From NCBI GenBank assembly GCA_014799505.1, contig JAAVHV010000030.1:1-48508 (forward strand): 48,508 nucleotides of DNA. The letters are read 5' to 3'. The notes beneath the pieces were generated by a model. It searched no databases and had not been told where the DNA came from. It saw only the letters and a program-made list of their open reading frames with translations. Shown in pieces: positions 1 through 8,060 of this stretch. The stretch comes from Clostridiales bacterium. Its GTDB lineage: Bacteria > Bacillota > Clostridia > Oscillospirales > Oscillospiraceae. The stretch's first letter is position 1; every line of letters starts with the position of its first letter. The translations under genes and the position numbers were made by a program.

Positions 1-659
1 CCGGTGCCGTCGATCATGATGGGGTTCATGGACACCACGGTGGGGATGTCGTACTGCTTTGTGAGCTGGCAGACGAACTTCATCATGATCACCGGGCCAA
101 TGGTGATGACGCGGTCATACTTGGCCCCCGCCTCGATCTGCTCGCGGAGCAGGTCGGTGACCAGGGCCTTCTTGCCGTAGGAGCCGTCGTCGGTGCCGAT
201 GATCAAGTTGGTGGAGGCGGCCTTGAACTCGTCCTCCAGGATCACCAGATCCTTGTTGCGGAAGCCCACGATGAGATCCACATGGCAGCCCACGTCGTGG
301 AGCTTCTTGGCCACGGGGTAGGCGATGGCGGTGCCCACGCCGCCGCCCACCACGGCGACCCGCTTCAGGCCCTCGGTCTCGGTGGCGCGGCCCAGGGGGC
401 CCACGAAGTCCTGGAGGAACTGGCCCTCCTCCTTGTGGTTGAGCTTTTCGGTGGTAGCGCCTACCACCTGGTAGATGATGGTGACGGTGCCGGCCTGGCG
501 GTCGAAGTCGGCGATGGTCAGGGGAATGCGCTCACCCTCCTCGTCCACCCGGAGGATGATGAACTGGCCGGGCTCCGCCTTGCGGGCCACGGCGGGGGCC
601 TCGATCTCCATCAGGGACACGGTGGGATTGAGCACCCGTTTTTTCACGATCCGATACAT
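1..659 (-). CDS. Ferredoxin/NAD(P) oxidoreductase FAD/NAD-binding subunit (partial, NfnA/GltA-small type)
   Basis: The first 219 codons of a flavoprotein of the sulfide/dihydroorotate-dehydrogenase-like FAD/NAD-binding family are visible; the C-terminus runs off the window edge. The start reads MYRIVKKRVLNP and follows a clear ribosome site (GGAGAAG). An N-terminal FAD-binding beta-barrel (about residues 1-95, with EPGQFIILRV) is followed by a Rossmann NAD-binding segment (VAVVGGGVGTAIAYPVAKKL, about 103-122). Family members pair with a glutamate-synthase-like subunit, as in NfnAB, and move electrons between NADH, NADPH and ferredoxin in the cytoplasm. The partner would lie to the left, outside the window, so the exact reaction is inferred. 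The C-terminal cysteines that bind an iron-sulfur cluster in this family are not in view. Confidence 0.85.
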   Translation of the reverse strand, partial: MYRIVKKRVLNPTVSLMEIEAPAVARKAEPGQFIILRVDEEGERIPLTIADFDRQAGTVTIIYQVVGATTEKLNHKEEGQFLQDFVGPLGRATETEGLKRVAVVGGGVGTAIAYPVAKKLHDVGCHVDLIVGFRNKDLVILEDEFKAASTNLIIGTDDGSYGKKALVTDLLREQIEAGAKYDRVITIGPVIMMKFVCQLTKQYDIPTVVSMNPIMIDGT

Positions 660-883
660 GGCTTCTCCTCTTTCCTATGGTTTCGATCCGTTTCAACATC
701 AGCGCCCTCTGTCATTGCCGGTACGCCACGGGCTGATTGTCAGCATTATAGCACTCTTACTCCTATCCGTCAATTTGATTCCGCTGGAAAATGTCCATGA
801 ATTGTCCACAGGCATATTGATACACGAACCTCATGGGCATTTTGCCCTATGTGCATCTTGCATATTTTTGTGAATTATGTCCT

Positions 884-912
884 TTGAGAAATGTGCAAAT
901 TTCCCTTATAAT
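884..912 (+). promoter_or_regulatory. Sigma-A promoter for the 946/CarD pair
   Basis: TTGAGA at 884-889 and a perfect TATAAT at 907-912 are separated by 17 bp. Transcription would start near 919, about 27 nt before the ATG at 946. The divergent reductase gene starts at 659, so the 660-883 stretch is a spacer in which I see nothing else. Confidence 0.75.
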
Positions 913-945
913 AGAATTATCTTAGTAAATGGAGGACTTTGCGCA

Positions 946-1185
946 ATGAAACGGATCAAAGCGGAATGCCTGGAGCAAACGCTCCACTTCATGTTGAAGG
1001 ACGGCCTGGAGCCGGAGGCCGCCCAGCAGCAGGTGCGGCAGGAGTACGCGTCCTATAAGGCCCAGTTGGAGCGCCGCGGCACGCGGTATAAAATTCTGGA
1101 GGAGAACGAGCAGCCGGACGGTTCCCTTATCATCAAGCTCAAGCGGCAGAACAACTATCATCCGGTCGGCAGCTACCTGGATTAA
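946..1185 (+). CDS. Small hypothetical protein upstream of CarD-like gene
   Basis: A 79-residue cytoplasmic protein with no family I recognise. It is charged and mostly helical in appearance; the C-terminal half (ILEENEQPDGSLIIKLKRQNNYHPVGSYLD is its last third) may form a short beta hairpin. The start at 946 is chosen over an upstream in-frame ATG at 877, because 877 lies in front of the promoter and GGAGG sits 10 nt before 946. The stop is 9 nt before the CarD-like start, so the two are probably cotranscribed. I cannot assign a function. Confidence 0.75.
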   Translation: MKRIKAECLEQTLHFMLKDGLEPEAAQQQVRQEYASYKAQLERRGTRYKILEENEQPDGSLIIKLKRQNNYHPVGSYLD

Positions 1186-1194
1186 GGGCCGCCT

Positions 1195-1698
1195 ATGTAC
1201 GCAATAGGGACGTCGATCCTGTATGGCCGAACGGGGGTATGCAGGATCGAGGGGGTCGGGACGCCCCCATTCCAAAAAGACGACGGACAAAGCTATTACA
1301 CGCTCCGCTCCCTGTTCTCCACCAGCGGGGAGCTGATCTATATCCCGGTGGATACGGCGGTGGCCATGCGCCCGCTGATCGGCAGCGGCGAGGCGACGGA
1401 TTACCTGGAGCTGCTTCCCCAATTGAAGCCCAAAGTATTCAGCTCCAGGAAACCGGCGGAACTCGTCGCCCATTATCAGGGACTGCTGGCCTCCTGTGAG
1501 CTGACGGACTGCCTGCTCCTCATCAAAGAGATCTACCTCAAGCAGAAGGAGCTGAAAAAGCTGGGGCAGGTGGACGCCCGATACCTCAAGATCGCGGAGC
1601 GGCTGGTGTGTGAAGAATTTGCCGTGGCGCTGGGCACGGGGCCGGATTCGGTCAAGCGGCGTTTGTACGCGGCGATGGATCGGGAGATGGCTTCTTAA
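1195..1698 (+). CDS. CarD/CdnL-family transcription regulator
   Basis: A 167-residue protein with an N-terminal Tudor-like RNA-polymerase-interacting domain (residues about 1-60: YAIGTSILYGRTGVCRIEGV, then YYTLRSLFSTSGELIYIPVDTA) and a helical DNA-binding half (about 70-165). CarD/CdnL proteins bind the RNAP beta subunit and stabilise open complexes at promoters. The length matches the short CarD class. It is the second gene of a two-gene unit. Target promoters cannot be told from the sequence. Confidence 0.88.
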   Translation: MYAIGTSILYGRTGVCRIEGVGTPPFQKDDGQSYYTLRSLFSTSGELIYIPVDTAVAMRPLIGSGEATDYLELLPQLKPKVFSSRKPAELVAHYQGLLASCELTDCLLLIKEIYLKQKELKKLGQVDARYLKIAERLVCEEFAVALGTGPDSVKRRLYAAMDREMAS

Positions 1699-1714
1699 AA
1701 TAACATGATGAAAA

Positions 1715-1743
1715 CGGGGCCGCAGGATCATCCTGCGGCCCCG
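1715..1743. terminator. Bidirectional hairpin between convergent genes
   Basis: A 13-bp perfect inverted repeat (arms CGGGGCCGCAGGA and its complement, 3-nt loop) lies between the CarD-like gene and the convergent MATE fusion gene. Short T runs follow on both strands (TTT on plus, TTTT on minus), consistent with intrinsic termination from both sides. Confidence 0.7.
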
Positions 1744-1757
1744 GTTTGTCGTGGGGT

Positions 1758-3722
1758 TTAGGCGCGGTCGACATACGCGCAAATCAATTCAGCGGTCTTT
1801 TCCGGCCCGATGGAGCTGTCCACGCTCAGCTCGTACTGGTGGGGATCGCCCCAGTCCTGACCGGAGATATTCTTGTAGTAGGCGCCCCGGGCGGCGTCGG
1901 AGCGGGCGATGCTCTTTTTGCCCTCGGCCTCCGAGTCGCCGTACATCTCCATGACCTTCTTCACCCGGTACTCCTTGGGCGCGTGGATGAATACCCGCAC
2001 CACATTGTCCCGGTTCCGCAGTACGTAGTCCGCCGCCCGGCCCACAATGACGCAGGAGCCCGCGTCGGCGATCATGTTGATGGCCTTGTCCTGGGCCGCG
2101 ATGGCCTGCTGCACCACAGTGGTGCTCAGGTACAAATCCCGCATCACCGCGTTCTCATCGGAGTTGATGCCGGAGATAAACTCGCGAGCCAGCCCGCTCT
2201 CCTGGGCGGCCAGAGCGGTCATCTCCTTGTAGTAGCATGGCACACCCAGCTTTTCGGCCACAAGCTGGCCCACGCGCTTGCCCGCCGAGCCGTGTTCCCG
2301 GGCGATGGTGACGATGACGCCGGGGCGGGAGGGCCGGAGCGCTGCCTCTCCCTGCCTGTCTGGCTGGGCGTCCGCGCCCATGGATTTCCACACCTTAGCC
2401 ACTACCGCCACTGTAATGACCATGGCGATGACGTCGGCCACAGGGGCGGACCACAGGATACCCATGATCCCCATCCCCATCGGCATCACGATAGCCAGGA
2501 TGATGAGCAGGACGTCACGCAGGACAGACAGCGGCACCGCCGCCTTGGCGTGGCCGATGGACTGGAGGAACATGGCGCACGCCTTTTGCAGGCAGGTAAA
2601 GATGACCAGAGACAGGTAGATGCGCAGGCAGCCGATGGCGAAGTTGGTGTACAGCTCGCCGCCGTCACTGCCAAACATTCGGACAAAGACCAAGGGGACG
2701 CTCTCAAACAGCACCGTGGCGACGACGCACACCGTCAGGGTGGACAGCACCACCAGCTTGAAGGTCTCCTTCACCCGGCTGTACAGCCGCGCGCCGTAGT
2801 TGTAGCCCATGATGGGCAGGGCCCCGGCAGTGATGCCGCAGGCGATGTTCAGGATGATCTGGAACAGCTTGATGATGACCACAAAGGCGGACAGGGGGAT
2901 GTCCGGGCCGTACTCGCTCTGGGCGCCGTAGGACTTGAGCAGGATGTTGTTGGCGATGGTGGTGGCCACGATGCACAGCTGGGTCAGAAAGCTGCCCGCG
3001 CCCAGGGGCAGGACGGGCTTGAGATATTGCCAGCTGGGGATGAAGTCGGACGCCTTCACCCGGAACACCCGGCTGCGGGTCAGGTAGGCGATGCAGATCA
3101 GGAAGCTGATGAACTGGCCCAGAATGGTGGCGATGGCCGCGCCCTTGATGCCCCAGTGGAGTACAAAGATAGCCACGGGGTCGCCGATCATGTTGAACAC
3201 CGCGCCCGCCATCATGGCGGCCATGGAGTATTTGGGGCTGCCGTCGGCGCGGATGATGGAGGCCAGGGTGTTCTGCACCAAAGCCAGGGGCATCATGAGG
3301 AAAATGATGCGGCCGTAGTCCCGGGTCAGCTCAATGGTGGCCTCGGTGGCGCCCAGGGCGTAGAACACGCTGTCCCCCAGGGCGTAGCACACGGCGATGA
3401 TGACTACGCCGGACAGGAAGGACCCCAGGATGCTGTTGGCGACAGACCGCCCTGCGGTGGACGTGTCGCCCTTGCCCTGGGACAGGCTCAGGTAAGTGGC
3501 CATGCCGTCGCCGAACAGCACCGACGCGCCCCAGCCGATGACGGTGATGGGGAACACGATGCCGGTGGCGGCGTTGCCCAGGTAGCCCACGCCGTTGCCT
3601 ACGAAGATCTGGTCGACGATGTTGTACAGGCAGGAAATGATCAGCGCCAGCGTGCTGGGTATGGCAAATTGCAGCAGCAGCTTGCTCACTTTTTCCTGAC
3701 CTAAATAGTTGTTCTCCTCCAT
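1758..3722 (-). CDS. MATE efflux transporter fused to a cytidylate-kinase-like domain
   Basis: A 654-residue fusion protein. Residues about 1-445 form a MATE-type (VmrA-like) 12-helix antiporter (MEENNYLGQEKVSKLLLQ start, NIVDQIFVGN motif near the N-terminus, repeated half after about residue 230). Residues about 465-654 match the cytidylate-kinase-like AAA family: VIVTIAREHGSAGKRVG is the P-loop region, followed by an R-rich stretch (CVIVGRAADYVLRNRDNVVRVFIHA). The start at 3722 has an ideal AAAGGAGG site 7 nt upstream; an upstream TTG at 3794 lies inside a terminator-like hairpin and is rejected. MATE pumps expel cationic drugs or metabolites using Na+ or H+; the cytoplasmic kinase domain's substrate is unknown. 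Confidence 0.88.
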   Translation of the reverse strand: MEENNYLGQEKVSKLLLQFAIPSTLALIISCLYNIVDQIFVGNGVGYLGNAATGIVFPITVIGWGASVLFGDGMATYLSLSQGKGDTSTAGRSVANSILGSFLSGVVIIAVCYALGDSVFYALGATEATIELTRDYGRIIFLMMPLALVQNTLASIIRADGSPKYSMAAMMAGAVFNMIGDPVAIFVLHWGIKGAAIATILGQFISFLICIAYLTRSRVFRVKASDFIPSWQYLKPVLPLGAGSFLTQLCIVATTIANNILLKSYGAQSEYGPDIPLSAFVVIIKLFQIILNIACGITAGALPIMGYNYGARLYSRVKETFKLVVLSTLTVCVVATVLFESVPLVFVRMFGSDGGELYTNFAIGCLRIYLSLVIFTCLQKACAMFLQSIGHAKAAVPLSVLRDVLLIILAIVMPMGMGIMGILWSAPVADVIAMVITVAVVAKVWKSMGADAQPDRQGEAALRPSRPGVIVTIAREHGSAGKRVGQLVAEKLGVPCYYKEMTALAAQESGLAREFISGINSDENAVMRDLYLSTTVVQQAIAAQDKAINMIADAGSCVIVGRAADYVLRNRDNVVRVFIHAPKEYRVKKVMEMYGDSEAEGKKSIARSDAARGAYYKNISGQDWGDPHQYELSVDSSIGPEKTAELICAYVDRA

Positions 3723-3742
3723 GAAAAAACCTCCTTTTGATG

Positions 3743-3874
3743 GGATATGGGCACAAAAAGGCACACGCCGACCGCGTGCGCCTTTTCTCGACAAAACGAC
3801 ACACGCGTGGCATTACCGTACCGTGATCAGGCTTACGTGCAATGCACTGCGTGTGTCGTTGAATGTCCATATCC
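3743..3874 (-). promoter_or_regulatory. Structured 5' leader of the MATE-kinase gene, candidate riboswitch
   Basis: On the minus strand the roughly 160-nt leader can fold into nested helices: an outer perfect 8-bp pair GGATATGG/CCATATCC (3867-3874 with 3743-3750), a 12-bp pair AACGACACACGC/GCGTGTGTCGTT (3849-3860 with 3795-3806) closing about 42 nt, and a terminator-like hairpin GGCGCACGC-GGTCG-GCGTGTGCC followed by TTTTT (about 3757-3785). The terminator arms share CACACGC/GCGTGTG with the 12-bp helix, so mutually exclusive pairing is possible. I do not recognise a known aptamer. It lies directly between a strong promoter and the start codon. Confidence 0.6.
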
Positions 3875-3887
3875 AGTTGATGTAATT

Positions 3888-3916
3888 AGTATATCAAATG
3901 GATGTTTCAATTTCAA
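3888..3916 (-). promoter_or_regulatory. Promoter of the MATE-kinase gene
   Basis: On the minus strand TTGAAA (3911-3916) and TATACT (3888-3893) are 17 bp apart. Transcription would begin near 3881, just before the outer helix of the structured leader. It lies in the gap after the sirtuin gene, so the transporter has its own promoter. Confidence 0.7.
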
Positions 3917-3987
3917 AGGTCAATTTTCACAAATTTTTCGTCTCGCCCCGGAGGCAATGAAAAACAACGCGGAGCGGGAGAGGCCCA

Positions 3988-4857
3988 TCAGGCAAGCGTG
4001 TTTAACACCGTTCCAATGTCCCCGTCGATACAGATCGCCTGCTTTGAAATTTCTTCCGGACAAGCGGCCTGACCGACGTTGATACAGGCATATACCGCTT
4101 TGGCGTTCCGCGCCGTCATCTGCCAAAACGGATACTTGATAATGCCTGGGGTATTATAGCCGACCCCCAGCTCCAGAAACAGCATCCGCATCCCCTCATG
4201 CCGCCGCAGGAACTCGGCGTACCGGCCGGCGGCGGCGTGCCAGTCGGCGTCCTCCACAAAGGTGTCGTCCGCCCGGAGATTCATGGTCATGGGCTTTCCG
4301 CAGACAGGGCAGCGGGGCACCAGCTCAGAGGGAACCTTCATGTCCTTCTGCTCCGCTGCCATCCGCCGGACAGTCTCCTCGTTGTCATAGGTTTTGGAGT
4401 GGCACGGCTGGGAACACTGCCACAGGCCGTAGTCGCCCTGGGTGTAGAACAGCCGCTCTTTGTCAAAGCCCGCCCGCTGGAACTGGTGATCCACGTTGGT
4501 GGTCAGAACGAAATAGTCCTTGTCCTTCACCAACTCTAACAGATCATGATAAACCGGCTTGGGCGCGTCCGTATAGCGGTTGCAGCAGATGTGGCGGCTC
4601 CACCAGGCCCAGTACTCCTCCGGCGTGTCAAAGGGGTAGAAGCCGCCGGAGTACATATCCGGGATGTGGTATTTCTCGATAAAATCCCCGAAGTTCTGCT
4701 CAAAGCGCTCCCCGGAATAGGTCAGCCCCGCCGAGGTGGACAGACCGGCCCCCGCGCCGATCAGCACGGCGTCCGCCCGCTCAAGCGCCCGCTTCAGCCG
4801 CTCGGTCTGGGCCGAGGAGGTTTCGGTAGATTTTTGCGTCCATATCTTTGAAAACAT
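3988..4857 (-). CDS. Class M sirtuin (SirTM-type ADP-ribosyltransferase)
   Basis: A 289-residue sirtuin fold. GAGAGLSTSAG (34-44) is the NAD-binding glycine-rich loop, TTNVDHQFQ (119-127) holds the conserved Asn121/Asp123, and YTQGDYG (138-144) has Gln140 where deacetylating sirtuins have the catalytic His. Two Cys pairs (148/152 and 182/185) form the zinc site. Gln in place of His, with Arg194 in NLRADDTF, is the signature of class M enzymes, which ADP-ribosylate proteins rather than deacetylate them; the known target is a lipoylated GcvH-like carrier. It overlaps the macrodomain gene by 77 bp and so is translated from the same message. The start follows AAAGGTGA. No GcvH-L or lipoate ligase gene lies next to it. 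Confidence 0.88.
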   Translation of the reverse strand: MFSKIWTQKSTETSSAQTERLKRALERADAVLIGAGAGLSTSAGLTYSGERFEQNFGDFIEKYHIPDMYSGGFYPFDTPEEYWAWWSRHICCNRYTDAPKPVYHDLLELVKDKDYFVLTTNVDHQFQRAGFDKERLFYTQGDYGLWQCSQPCHSKTYDNEETVRRMAAEQKDMKVPSELVPRCPVCGKPMTMNLRADDTFVEDADWHAAAGRYAEFLRRHEGMRMLFLELGVGYNTPGIIKYPFWQMTARNAKAVYACINVGQAACPEEISKQAICIDGDIGTVLNTLA

Positions 4858-5593
4858 TGAAGATCACCTTTCTGACGGAACGGTTTTGCTGGAGGAACTC
4901 CGTGACGGTTTCCACCGCGATCCCGGCGGCCTCCTCGTTGGGAAAGTGGAATTCGCCGGTGGAGATACAGCAGAACGCCACGCTCTCCAGCCCGTGCTCC
5001 GCCGCCAGCTCCAGGCAGGAGCGGTAGCAGGAGGCCAGCTCCTCCCGATCCCGCCGGGTCACCCGGCCGTAGATGATAGGCCCCACCGTGTGAAGCACAT
5101 ACCGGGCGGGCAGATTGTACGCCCTCGTCAGCTTGGCCCGGCCATTTGGCTCCGGGCAGCCCTGGGCGGTCATGATGGCATCGCACTCCTCCCGGAGCTG
5201 AAGCCCCGCCGCCGAGTGGATGGCGTTGTCGATGCAGCCGTGGCAGGGGTGGAAGCAGCCCAGCAGGGCGGAGTTGGCGGCGTTGACGATGGCGTCCGCC
5301 CGCAGCCGGGTGATGTCCCCCTGCCAGACGGCGATCCGGGGGTGTTGTTCGGTGACGGGCAGCGCGTCCGCGTCCACCACGCCCCGTTCCTCCCGCTCGG
5401 CGCCCAGCAGCGCGTCCTGCGCCGCCAAAAAATCGGGGCGGAGCGGCTTGGGCGGCCGGACGTTCATCAGGCTGCGCAGCAGCCGCCTCTGGGCCGCCAT
5501 ATCTGGGGGAAACGCGTCTGCCTGGGCCCGGTACTCCCCCATTTCGTCCAGCAGGACGCTGTTGAGATAACGGATTTGTTCTATCTGATCCAT
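4781..5593 (-). CDS. Zinc-dependent macrodomain ADP-ribosyl hydrolase, SirTM partner
   Basis: A 270-residue protein. The first 80 residues are a helical N-terminal extension usual in this subfamily, followed by a macrodomain: QGDITRLRADAIVNAANSAL (91-110), then GCFHPCHGCIDNAIHSAAG whose Cys113, His118 and Cys120 are the expected zinc ligands, and VLHTVGPIIYG and CCISTGEFHFPNEEAA for ADP-ribose binding. Zn-macrodomains encoded with SirTM remove the ADP-ribose that the sirtuin adds. The start at 5593 is chosen because GAGGAGGG precedes it; the longer open frame to 5809 crosses the promoter. The 77-bp overlap with the sirtuin supports coupled translation. Confidence 0.88.
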   Translation of the reverse strand: MDQIEQIRYLNSVLLDEMGEYRAQADAFPPDMAAQRRLLRSLMNVRPPKPLRPDFLAAQDALLGAEREERGVVDADALPVTEQHPRIAVWQGDITRLRADAIVNAANSALLGCFHPCHGCIDNAIHSAAGLQLREECDAIMTAQGCPEPNGRAKLTRAYNLPARYVLHTVGPIIYGRVTRRDREELASCYRSCLELAAEHGLESVAFCCISTGEFHFPNEEAAGIAVETVTEFLQQNRSVRKVIFNVFKDMDAKIYRNLLGPDRAAEAGA

Positions 5594-5677
5594 GCGGCCC
5601 TCCTCGTTTTCACCCGACCGGCGTTTGTCCGAGTCGAACTGTCCGCGCTTGTCATCGCGTTCGCTTCTTATTGCTTT

Positions 5678-5706
5678 ATTATAAGGGATGGCGGACATCC
5701 TGTAAA
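5678..5706 (-). promoter_or_regulatory. Promoter of the macrodomain-sirtuin operon
   Basis: On the minus strand TTTACA (5701-5706) and a perfect TATAAT (5678-5683) are spaced by 17 bp, placing the start near 5671 and leaving a leader of about 78 nt. The rest of the gap to the next gene (5707-5993) shows no gene or clear motif. Confidence 0.72.
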
Positions 5707-5993
5707 GCAGGCACAATATTGTGGCATAGTTACCCGGAGGATACCGGTATGGATTGATATATAACCGAGGCAAAGAGCTGCGGAGCTTTGGCGTTAATAC
5801 ATTTTCCAATGATTTTTCCTTTGTCGATCCCGCCGGAAGGCTGCTGTCCCCAGTGTTTTGTAATCGTGACAGGCGTACACAGCTCCGCCAAATACCGCTG
5901 GTGCGTTGAAAAACTGGATTAGCCCTGGTTGGACGAATGGCTGAAACAGTGCCAGAGCAGCATTTGATCCGGGCAGGCCTATTGTCTCAAAAA

Positions 5994-6030
5994 GCGGCGG
6001 CCCTGCGGACTGTGTCCGCAGGGCCGCCGT
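5994..6030 (-). terminator. Intrinsic terminator of the transglutaminase lipoprotein gene
   Basis: A perfect 15-bp stem (5996-6010 with 6014-6028, 3-nt loop) lies just after the stop at 6042. On the minus strand it is followed by GCTTTTTGAG, a usable U tract. Confidence 0.85.
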
Positions 6031-6041
6031 GGGCGCATGGA

Positions 6042-7442
6042 TTAGTGCTTGCCGGTTTTGGCGAACTTCTCGGTGTAGATGCACTGTCCGACGGATTCGA
6101 CGTTGTCGAGTCTGTTCCTGGGAGTGTTCTGCATGAAGTCGTCGTAGCAGACGATGTCGTCAGGGTTGGATACGTCGGTTACGTCTTCGCCGTAGACGTG
6201 GCGATGGATGTCGCCGGTCATGTCGATTTCGTACCACCGGCCATTTACATAGACGGCGTTCCAGGTGTGGCCCTTGTCCTCGATGGACGTGCAGGGGATG
6301 CCCAGCTCGCGGGCCATGATGGCCAGGGCGTTCACGAAGTCCGCGCATTTGCCCGCTTTGGTGTTGTACATATTGTAGATGCCGCTCCAGTTCTTGTTGT
6401 AGTTGGCGCGGCTCTTGTTGAGTTTGTACACCATATAGTTGTCGTAGGCGAGGTTCTCGGTCATCCAGTCGTGGAGCAGGGTGAGTTTTACGGTGTCGCC
6501 GAGGGTATCGTCTTCGACGATTTCATGGGCGAGGGCCCGCCAGAGGTCGGTGTCGCAACGACATTTGCCATCGCTGGTGGCGTAGGTGGGATAGGAGATG
6601 TCCTTCGTGGTCACGCCGATGCTGTTCTCGGGGGTGACGCCCCACTCGTCGATGAGGGCGTTGAGCTCGTCGCGATAGCCGAAGATGAATTCCTTGACGT
6701 ACTCGACCGTCTTGCCGGTGACGCTGACGATATAGGCCGTCCCGTCGTTGAAGTACAGGGATACGGCGCAGACCGTGTCGTTGCTGAACTTGACGGAGAT
6801 GGTGAACACGTCGTTGGCCTGCTTCGCCATGTTGACGGTGGTGTCCGTCGTGCCGATGTCCAGCTTCGTGGTGCTGCCCGTGGAAGTCCTCTTGATAAGG
6901 GCGGCGACGGGCTTTACGTCGTCCAGGTGGCTGTAGGCGCGGTAGGTGACTCTGGAACCGTTGACCTCGGCGTAGATGCCGTAGTACATTTCGAAGGGCC
7001 GTACGGTGCCGTCCAGGCCGAGGCCGGTGTAGGTCGACGTCCTGAAGTCATAGGCCGTCCATGTGCCGGTGTCGACGACGGTGTCGGGGCCGATGTCCTT
7101 CAGGGACGGGAGGCCCTTGCTGGCCTGGGACGTTTCAGCAGCGTTTTCACTGGGTTCAGCAGCGGCGGCAGGTTCTGCGGAAGGTGTCTCGACAGGCCGG
7201 CTGGGCGCCGCCGTTTCAATAACGCTGCCGGGCTCAACGGGCTCGAGCGGGGCTTCGAAGATCTCATCTGAGGCTCCAACGGCCTCGGTGGGCTGTGCCG
7301 TAACGGGCGCGCTTTCAATCAGGGGTGCGCCGCCCATGGTATCCTGAGCGCTCGAACAGCCCGCACAGGACAGCACAATGCCTGCGGCGAGTATTCCGGC
7401 AATCATGCCGGTGAGCGAAAAATGCTTGCCGCGCTTTTCCAT
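6042..7442 (-). CDS. Lipoprotein with C-terminal transglutaminase-like domain
   Basis: A 466-residue exported protein. The start at 7442 (MEKRGKHFSLTG) is preferred to a GTG four codons upstream because GGTGAT precedes it. Residues 1-30 are a lipoprotein signal ending LSCAGCSS; a Pro/Ala/Glu-rich linker spans about 35-115. The C-terminal third is a transglutaminase-like cysteine-protease fold: the Cys in KAGKCADFVNAL, the His in DKGHTWNAVYVNG and the Asp in WYEIDMTGD form the triad. Such surface domains act as peptidases or crosslinkers; the substrate is unknown. A strong terminator follows. The zinc-ribbon gene 40 bp upstream is read in the same direction. Confidence 0.83.
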   Translation of the reverse strand: MEKRGKHFSLTGMIAGILAAGIVLSCAGCSSAQDTMGGAPLIESAPVTAQPTEAVGASDEIFEAPLEPVEPGSVIETAAPSRPVETPSAEPAAAAEPSENAAETSQASKGLPSLKDIGPDTVVDTGTWTAYDFRTSTYTGLGLDGTVRPFEMYYGIYAEVNGSRVTYRAYSHLDDVKPVAALIKRTSTGSTTKLDIGTTDTTVNMAKQANDVFTISVKFSNDTVCAVSLYFNDGTAYIVSVTGKTVEYVKEFIFGYRDELNALIDEWGVTPENSIGVTTKDISYPTYATSDGKCRCDTDLWRALAHEIVEDDTLGDTVKLTLLHDWMTENLAYDNYMVYKLNKSRANYNKNWSGIYNMYNTKAGKCADFVNALAIMARELGIPCTSIEDKGHTWNAVYVNGRWYEIDMTGDIHRHVYGEDVTDVSNPDDIVCYDDFMQNTPRNRLDNVESVGQCIYTEKFAKTGKH

Positions 7443-7481
7443 GATAATCACCACTCTATGTATTAGGTCTTCTTTCCGGCA

Positions 7482-7976
7482 TCACGAGTCATGTTCCTGC
7501 TTCGAGATATCATCGCGGAGGTTCGCTCCGCACGCGGTGCAGAACACATCACCTGGTTGAATCTCGGCTTGACACCGGGGACATAAGTTCTGCTGTTCCT
7601 CTTGCTCCGCGCCATCGGAGACTTCCGGAAGCTTTGTTCCGCAGATATTGCAGAACAAAGACCCCTCCGCCAGCTGAGCCCCGCAGGACGGACAGCGCTT
7701 GTGTGCGGCAATTTCTTCGGCTTCCTGCTCGCACTGGGCGATTTTCGCATAGCCGTCCCGGATCGCCGCCAGCTGCGTCTCGAACTCGGTCTCATGATCG
7801 TCCGCGTGGCTCTCATAGTAAGCCTTTCCCAATTCCAAAAACAGGGCGGAAATCTCCTGCTTGGCCCCGTTCTTTGACTGGGTCAAGCCATCCAGGTATG
7901 CGGAATACCCCTGCTGGGATGCCGTCTGCGGGCCAGATTTAGGGACAATTTTGCCTAATTGATTCAGAAATGACAT
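7482..7976 (-). CDS. Double zinc-ribbon protein
   Basis: A 164-residue cytoplasmic protein. The first half is helical (possible coiled coil at 50-90, ending KIAQCEQEAEEIAAHKR). The second half carries two zinc ribbons of the CPxCG-x(10)-FCxxCG type (about residues 94-112 and 132-150). Such ribbons are structural or mediate binding to protein or nucleic acid. The start follows AAAGGAAGC. It lies between the lipoprotein and a multi-spanning membrane protein that carries the same kind of ribbon, suggesting a linked function that I cannot name. Confidence 0.8.
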   Translation of the reverse strand: MSFLNQLGKIVPKSGPQTASQQGYSAYLDGLTQSKNGAKQEISALFLELGKAYYESHADDHETEFETQLAAIRDGYAKIAQCEQEAEEIAAHKRCPSCGAQLAEGSLFCNICGTKLPEVSDGAEQEEQQNLCPRCQAEIQPGDVFCTACGANLRDDISKQEHDS

Positions 7977-8060
7977 GATAATGCTTCCTTTCTATGTACG
8001 TTTATTCGTATAAAAACACGCTGCATCTAAAAGTGGGGACACATCAATTGGGACTGGGCG

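Noticed and set aside
1746..3704. Long plus-strand open frame of about 650 codons
   Set aside because: It is antisense to the MATE-kinase gene; its His/Gly/Asp-rich composition is that of a GC-rich shadow frame and has no ribosome site or homology I can see.
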